Part shown: piece after piece, positions 51,401-54,823 of the stretch
How positions within the stretch are numbered: the first letter of the stretch is position 1
Layout of the letters: the number at the start of each line of letters is the position of its first letter
Assembly: GCA_902490305.1 (NCBI GenBank)
Contig: CABUDI010000011.1
Location: 1-54,823, forward strand
Direction: 5' to 3'
Length of the DNA: 54,823 nucleotides
Origin: an uncultured Collinsella sp.
Lineage (GTDB): Bacteria > Actinomycetota > Coriobacteriia > Coriobacteriales > Coriobacteriaceae
The notes under the pieces: model-generated
Database searches by the model: none
What the model was told of the DNA's origin: nothing
What the model saw: the letters and a program-made list of their open reading frames with translations, nothing else
Translations under genes and position numbers: made by a program

Positions 51401-52615
51401 TTACCGTGCATTAAAAACGTAGCGGTCCAGGCGGTCGCACGCTTCCTTTACGCGCGAAAGCGGCAGCGCCAGATTCACGCGAATGTGGCAGGGCCCGTGG
51501 AACGGGCGGCCGTCCTGATATCCCACGCCCACGCGCGCCCCCTCGTCGAGCAGCCACTGAATATCGCGGCCATGCTCGCGACACCACTCGGTGCAGTCCA
51601 GAAACACCATGTACGTGCCCTGCGGACGCGAATAGGACACGCCCTCAAAATGCCCGTCCACGTAATCGCAGAAGTACTCGATATTGCCGGCAAGCACCTG
51701 GTTGAGCTCGTCCACCCACTCGTAGCCCTGCGGCTGGTAGGCACCGATAAGCGCATGCATGGAGAGGACATTCATCTCGTTGTAGTGGGTCTTGTTGGAC
51801 ACGGCGCAGATGCGGTCACGCAGCGTCTCGTTGTAGACAATGTGGTAGCTGCCGACAAGGCCCGCCAGGTTAAACGTCTTGCTCGGCGCATAGAGGGCAA
51901 CCGTGCGCATGCGGGCATCCTCGCTCACCGACTGCGTCGGGATGTGCTTGTGCCCCGGCAGGATGATATCGGACCAAATCTCGTCCGAAATCACCACGCA
52001 ATCGTGCTGGCGATAGATGTCCATGGCGCGCTCGATTTCGTCGCGCTCCCATACGCGGCCGCAGGGATTGTGCGGCGAGCAGAACACCGCGGCATGGATG
52101 TGGTTTTGGGCGAGTTTGCACTCCATGTCCTCAAAGTCCATGCGCCACACGCCCTGATCGTCGAGCTTAAGCGGGCTATGGACAATACGATAGCCCGCGG
52201 CCTCAATGGACTTGGTAAAGCCGATGTAGGTGGGGCTGTGGACCAGCACCGCATCGCCCGGCTGGACATACGCGCGCAGCGTCGACACGACACCGCCCAG
52301 CACGCCGTTTTCGTAACCGATATGTTCAGGGCGCAGGCCCTCGACGCCATTGCGGCGGCTCTGCCATTCGATGATGCGGTCGAAATACTCGGAGCGCGGA
52401 TTGAAATAGCCAAACATGGGGTGCTGGGCGCGCTGAATGATGTGTTCCTGGACCGTGGGCACCGTGGCAAAGTTCATGTCGGCCACCCACATGGGAATGC
52501 GGTCGAAGCCCTCGTCGGGTGCGTTCGGGGCCATACCGGGGATCTCACCCCAAGAGTCAACGGCGATGGCGTCCATGCCGTGGCGGTCGATGATTGAAGT
52601 GAAGTCGTATTTCAT
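51401..52615 (-). CDS. MalY/PatB-type pyridoxal-phosphate C-S lyase
   Basis: 404 residues from the ATG at 52615 (GGGAG upstream); the frame is open further but without a site. Fold-type I PLP enzyme: MWVADMNFATVPTVQEHI near the N-terminus, FCSPHNPCGRVW (SPHNPxGR motif), SDEIWSDI (PLP Asp), the Schiff-base lysine in APSKTFNLAG, and RVNLALPLSR (carboxylate Arg). MalY/PatB enzymes cleave cystathionine or cysteine conjugates to thiols, pyruvate and ammonia. It could give homocysteine in methionine synthesis or hydrogen sulfide from cysteine. Monocistronic; GACAAT at 52656-52661 may be the -10. Confidence 0.88.
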   Translation of the reverse strand: MKYDFTSIIDRHGMDAIAVDSWGEIPGMAPNAPDEGFDRIPMWVADMNFATVPTVQEHIIQRAQHPMFGYFNPRSEYFDRIIEWQSRRNGVEGLRPEHIGYENGVLGGVVSTLRAYVQPGDAVLVHSPTYIGFTKSIEAAGYRIVHSPLKLDDQGVWRMDFEDMECKLAQNHIHAAVFCSPHNPCGRVWERDEIERAMDIYRQHDCVVISDEIWSDIILPGHKHIPTQSVSEDARMRTVALYAPSKTFNLAGLVGSYHIVYNETLRDRICAVSNKTHYNEMNVLSMHALIGAYQPQGYEWVDELNQVLAGNIEYFCDYVDGHFEGVSYSRPQGTYMVFLDCTEWCREHGRDIQWLLDEGARVGVGYQDGRPFHGPCHIRVNLALPLSRVKEACDRLDRYVFNAR

Positions 52616-52655
52616 GCTGGACTCCCGTGCAAAGTTGATTGTTTTGGTAGGCGTT

Positions 52656-52661
52656 ATTGTC
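52656..52661 (-). promoter_or_regulatory. Candidate -10 element for the C-S lyase gene
   Basis: GACAAT on the minus strand, 40 bases before the start at 52615. Confidence 0.4.
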
Positions 52662-52727
52662 CACCAGCGTGGGCGGTTTTGGCGCGGGGTTTGGCGCTTA
52701 ATTTGACGGGTGCGGACGAATGGCTGG

Positions 52728-53474
52728 TTAGTCTTGCGCGTCGTTGACGGCAACTACGGTTAGCTGGGTTTCATCGACCGTAAACGATATGTCGAGCCCG
52801 GCGTAAGCCAGATGATAGACGCGGTGTGGCTCGTGCTTGCTGCCCGCGCGGCGCGGGTCTTGGCGAAGGACCTCGACCAAGCCGAGGAGCTTTGCGGGCG
52901 GGACCATATCCTGCAGTGCTTGCGGAAACTCAACATCGAGCTCTTGCCACGGAGCATCCTCGATCCAGCCTCCGGTCGCATCCGGGTGGCAGTCCGCAAA
53001 CGGAATGTAGGGCTTGATGTCGTAGATGGGCGTACCGTCGCGCAGGTCGGCCCCCAACACATGGATGATGGGGCCATCGTCGGTGAGCTCGACACGATCA
53101 AGCTTGACGCAGGTGAGCCCGATGGGATTAGGGCGAAACGGACTGCGCGTGGCAAACACTCCCACACGTTCGGCTCCGCCCAGACGCGGCGGGCGCACGG
53201 TTTTCGACCATTTTGCGTTGGTGCCGGACCTGTCCTGCGTTTTAGCGTCGACGGCAATATCCTTAGCCGTGCCGCCGGGCGTTCCGTTTTCGAAGCGCCA
53301 CAGCAGCCACAGGTGAGAGAAGGAGTCCAGGCCCTCAACCGCTGCATTGGAGGCAAATTCCGGCTCAAAAAAGATTCGTCCCTGCAGATGGGGCGCCAAA
53401 AAGCTGTTGCGCGGAATGCCGAACTTCTGCGGCAGGTCGGTATGTATGCGTGCGATAGGTTCCATGCCGGTCAT
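52728..53474 (-). CDS. trmO: tRNA (N6-threonylcarbamoyladenosine(37)-N6)-methyltransferase (TsaA domain)
   Basis: 248 residues from the ATG at 53474 (a second ATG at 53465; neither has a good ribosome site, and the upstream frame is probably not translated). YaeB/TsaA beta-barrel: MEPIARIHTDLPQKFGIPRN, DSFSHLWLLWRF, FATRSPFRPNPIGLTCVKLD (core AdoMet motif RSPFRPNPIG), GTPIYDIKPYIPFADC. TrmO methylates t6A37 of tRNA-Thr, tuning decoding of ACY codons. The C-terminal subdomain (about 200-248) is also present. The 131 bases upstream contain the promoter of the divergent XRE-TipAS gene. Confidence 0.88.
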   Translation of the reverse strand: MTGMEPIARIHTDLPQKFGIPRNSFLAPHLQGRIFFEPEFASNAAVEGLDSFSHLWLLWRFENGTPGGTAKDIAVDAKTQDRSGTNAKWSKTVRPPRLGGAERVGVFATRSPFRPNPIGLTCVKLDRVELTDDGPIIHVLGADLRDGTPIYDIKPYIPFADCHPDATGGWIEDAPWQELDVEFPQALQDMVPPAKLLGLVEVLRQDPRRAGSKHEPHRVYHLAYAGLDISFTVDETQLTVVAVNDAQD

Positions 53475-53532
53475 TGTACGGCATGGAGGCGTGGGGCGTT
53501 GCGCGCAATTCTTCGCCGCGGTCCCCCGTCGT

Positions 53533-53576
53533 GCAACCAACGGTTGCTTGGAAGGGCGCCTGCCGCCGCGTATGCT
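53533..53576 (+). promoter_or_regulatory. Promoter and dyad of the XRE-TipAS regulator gene
   Basis: TTGGAA (53548-53553), 17 bases, TATGCT (53571-53576): the best-formed promoter in the window. GCAACC-AAC-GGTTGC (53533-53547) is a perfect 6-bp dyad directly abutting the -35. Its position fits autoregulation by the helix-turn-helix product. Confidence 0.6.
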
Positions 53577-53606
53577 TAAGCCATCAACCAGCAGAAAGGA
53601 GCCGCT

Positions 53607-54434
53607 ATGGCCTTTGCAGAAAAGCTCATTGCTGTCCGTCGCGCCCATCACCTTACCCAAGAGCAGCTTGCCGCTAAGCTCTTCGTCACACGCCAGGCCA
53701 TCAGCCGGTGGGAGCGCGGCGAGGTCACACCGGGCATCGACATGATGAAGCTCATCGCCGCCGTAACCGGAGAACCGCTGTCCCACCTGCTCGAAATGCC
53801 TGAGCACTATTGCCAGAGCTGCGGCATGATACTCACGCCCGACGACTGCGGCACCGATGCCACGGGCACCGCGACCGATCATTACTGCAAGTGGTGCTAC
53901 GACCACGGCAAGTACACCTATGACACCACCATGGAGGCAATGATTGAGGATTGTGCCCCGCGCCTGACACAAAACACCGGCATGTCGCTCGACGAAGCCG
54001 TCTCGCTCATGGGCGCCGTCCTGCCGCAACTGGAGCGCTGGCGCACCATGCAGGAAAACGAGGCGCGCTACGGTGCCGAGGCGCGGGCGCGCTACGGCGA
54101 TGATGCTATCGATGCAGCAAACGAAGCGTTGCTGGACATGGACCCCGAGACATGGAACGACATGAAGGAACTTGAACGCGCTATTCTGGGCCAGCTCTCA
54201 ATTGCCATGGGCATTGGCGACCCAGAGAGCAACGAGGCTCGTAAGCTTGTCGCGATGCATCGTCGCTGGATTGCTCTCAACTGGGGATGCGAGCCCCAAG
54301 ACGAGGCGTACCTGGGCCTCGCCCACGGTTATCTTGCCGACCAGCGCTTTGTTGACTACTACGACAAGCCCTGCGCCACCGGAGCCACGGCGTTTCTGGT
54401 CCAGGCCATCGAGTCTTCGTTGACGCGCGCATAG
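53607..54434 (+). CDS. XRE helix-turn-helix / zinc ribbon / TipAS fusion regulator
   Basis: 275 residues; ATG after AAAGGAG. Three parts: (1) XRE HTH, residues 1-62 (RAHHLTQEQLAAKLFVTRQAISRWERGEVTPG); (2) a zinc-ribbon-2-type module, about 66-105, with CQSCGMIL, a TDATGT loop and YCKWCYDHGKYT; (3) a TipAS-like helical domain, about 145-272 (RYGDDAIDAANEALLDMDPETWNDMKELE; AMHRRWIALNWGCEPQDEAYLGLAHGYLADQRFVDYYDKPCATGATAFLVQAIE). TipAS domains bind thiopeptide antibiotics and are normally attached to MerR-type HTH. Here the DNA-binding part is XRE, so an antibiotic or metabolite sensor with new wiring is likely. Ligand and targets unknown; glutaredoxin follows. Confidence 0.82.
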   Translation: MAFAEKLIAVRRAHHLTQEQLAAKLFVTRQAISRWERGEVTPGIDMMKLIAAVTGEPLSHLLEMPEHYCQSCGMILTPDDCGTDATGTATDHYCKWCYDHGKYTYDTTMEAMIEDCAPRLTQNTGMSLDEAVSLMGAVLPQLERWRTMQENEARYGAEARARYGDDAIDAANEALLDMDPETWNDMKELERAILGQLSIAMGIGDPESNEARKLVAMHRRWIALNWGCEPQDEAYLGLAHGYLADQRFVDYYDKPCATGATAFLVQAIESSLTRA

Positions 54435-54485
54435 ACCGCGGCGGCTTTGGGTATTTCAATCAAAACCTCAACCGATTGGAGACCT

Positions 54486-54731
54486 ATGGCTACTAATCAC
54501 GAGCTCGCGCTGTACGTTATGACCGGCTGCCCGTATTGCTTAAAGGTCAAGCACTTTTTGGCCGATAACGGCGTGACCATTCCCGAGCGCAATATCTCGA
54601 CCGATTCCGATGCCGAACAGACACTCATCGCCGTCGGCGGAAAACGCCAGGTTCCCTGCCTGTTCATCGACGGCAAACCACTCTACGAATCGAGCGACAT
54701 CATCGCGTGGGTGCAGGAAAACCTGCTCTAG
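54486..54731 (+). CDS. Glutaredoxin
   Basis: 81 residues from the ATG at 54486 (TTGGAG upstream; 13 open codons before it are not used). Thioredoxin fold with YVMTGCPYCLKVKHFL (CPYC active site, residues 11-14), the cis-proline in RQVPCLFIDG and the GSH-binding YESSDI segment. Dithiol glutaredoxin that uses glutathione or another thiol to reduce disulfides. 51 bases after the XRE-TipAS gene, possibly co-transcribed. Confidence 0.9.
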   Translation: MATNHELALYVMTGCPYCLKVKHFLADNGVTIPERNISTDSDAEQTLIAVGGKRQVPCLFIDGKPLYESSDIIAWVQENLL

Positions 54732-54788
54732 TACGCACGCTCTGTCCGTCCAGGGCCCCAACCCATACGACCCAAACATGTACACCAG

Positions 54789-54823
54789 CATCCAAAGTCG
54801 ACATTTTTCGACATCTTTGGATG
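54789..54823. repeat. Inverted repeat at the right end of the window
   Basis: CATCCAAAG (54789-54797) and CTTTGGATG (54815-54823) are perfectly complementary, with TCGACAT twice between them (54798-54804; TTCGACAT at 54807-54814). It may be a terminator for glutaredoxin or the start of a larger repeat cut by the window edge. Nothing else is seen in 54732-54788. Confidence 0.5.

Overview
The window is a GC-rich, densely coded chromosomal segment with Gram-positive features: AAGGAGG-type ribosome binding sites, a lipobox lipoprotein and a sortase-type surface protein. Gene content and the interspersed repeats point to a gut Coriobacteriia member, most likely Collinsella. This is inference from gene content; I see no rRNA or tRNA gene, CRISPR array, IS transposase or prophage core.

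Layout. 0.2-7 kb: a beta-helical surface protein, an esterase, a uracil permease lacking its N-terminal third, a MetE-like methyltransferase, a LysR regulator with a clear candidate operator, and a HAD phosphatase. 7-9.2 kb: a TPP riboswitch with terminator controlling thiM, a thiamine-binding MTH1187-family gene and thiE. 9.3-17.8 kb: a patatin-like lipase, then three tandem paralogous cyclic-di-GMP proteins, two with GGDEF-PAS-GGDEF-GGDEF-EAL order and one lacking the last two domains. 17.8-20.7 kb: an FMN oxidoreductase, an ArsC/Spx-like protein without its catalytic cysteine, a COG0523 metallochaperone GTPase and trmL. 20.8-26.5 kb (minus strand): a ribosome-protection-type GTPase, an AAA ATPase and a UvrA2-type double ABC ATPase, with three 10-bp iterons in front of the ATPase. 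26.7-38 kb: GNAT, a zinc-finger miniprotein, rsmJ, a 47-residue membrane miniprotein, rlmA, MATE, LysR with EamA, ung, an SDR, a VUT-family transporter and prfC. 38-44.6 kb: a YtrA-type GntR/ABC exporter operon with a dyad operator over its promoter, an EamA transporter, a flavodoxin-ferredoxin protein, a ClC channel gene with an in-frame amber codon, a LOG-family protein and a two-TM potassium channel.

44.8-51.3 kb holds two convergent hybrid sensor kinases. One has two fused periplasmic-binding domains. The other is preceded by an overlapping solute-binding lipoprotein gene. Each kinase reading frame is broken by one base at a homopolymer, and adding or removing that base restores a complete kinase-receiver protein. 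51.4-54.8 kb: a MalY/PatB C-S lyase, trmO, an XRE-zinc ribbon-TipAS fusion regulator with a well-formed promoter and dyad, and a glutaredoxin.

Three families of short palindromic repeats recur between genes. One looks like a portable terminator and one supplies stop codons. Four coding sequences are disrupted (uraA, the ClC gene and both kinases), which means either local gene decay or consensus errors. The most system-like candidates are the SBP/hybrid-kinase pair, the tandem c-di-GMP array, the RPP-AAA-UvrA2 cluster and the XRE-TipAS regulator.
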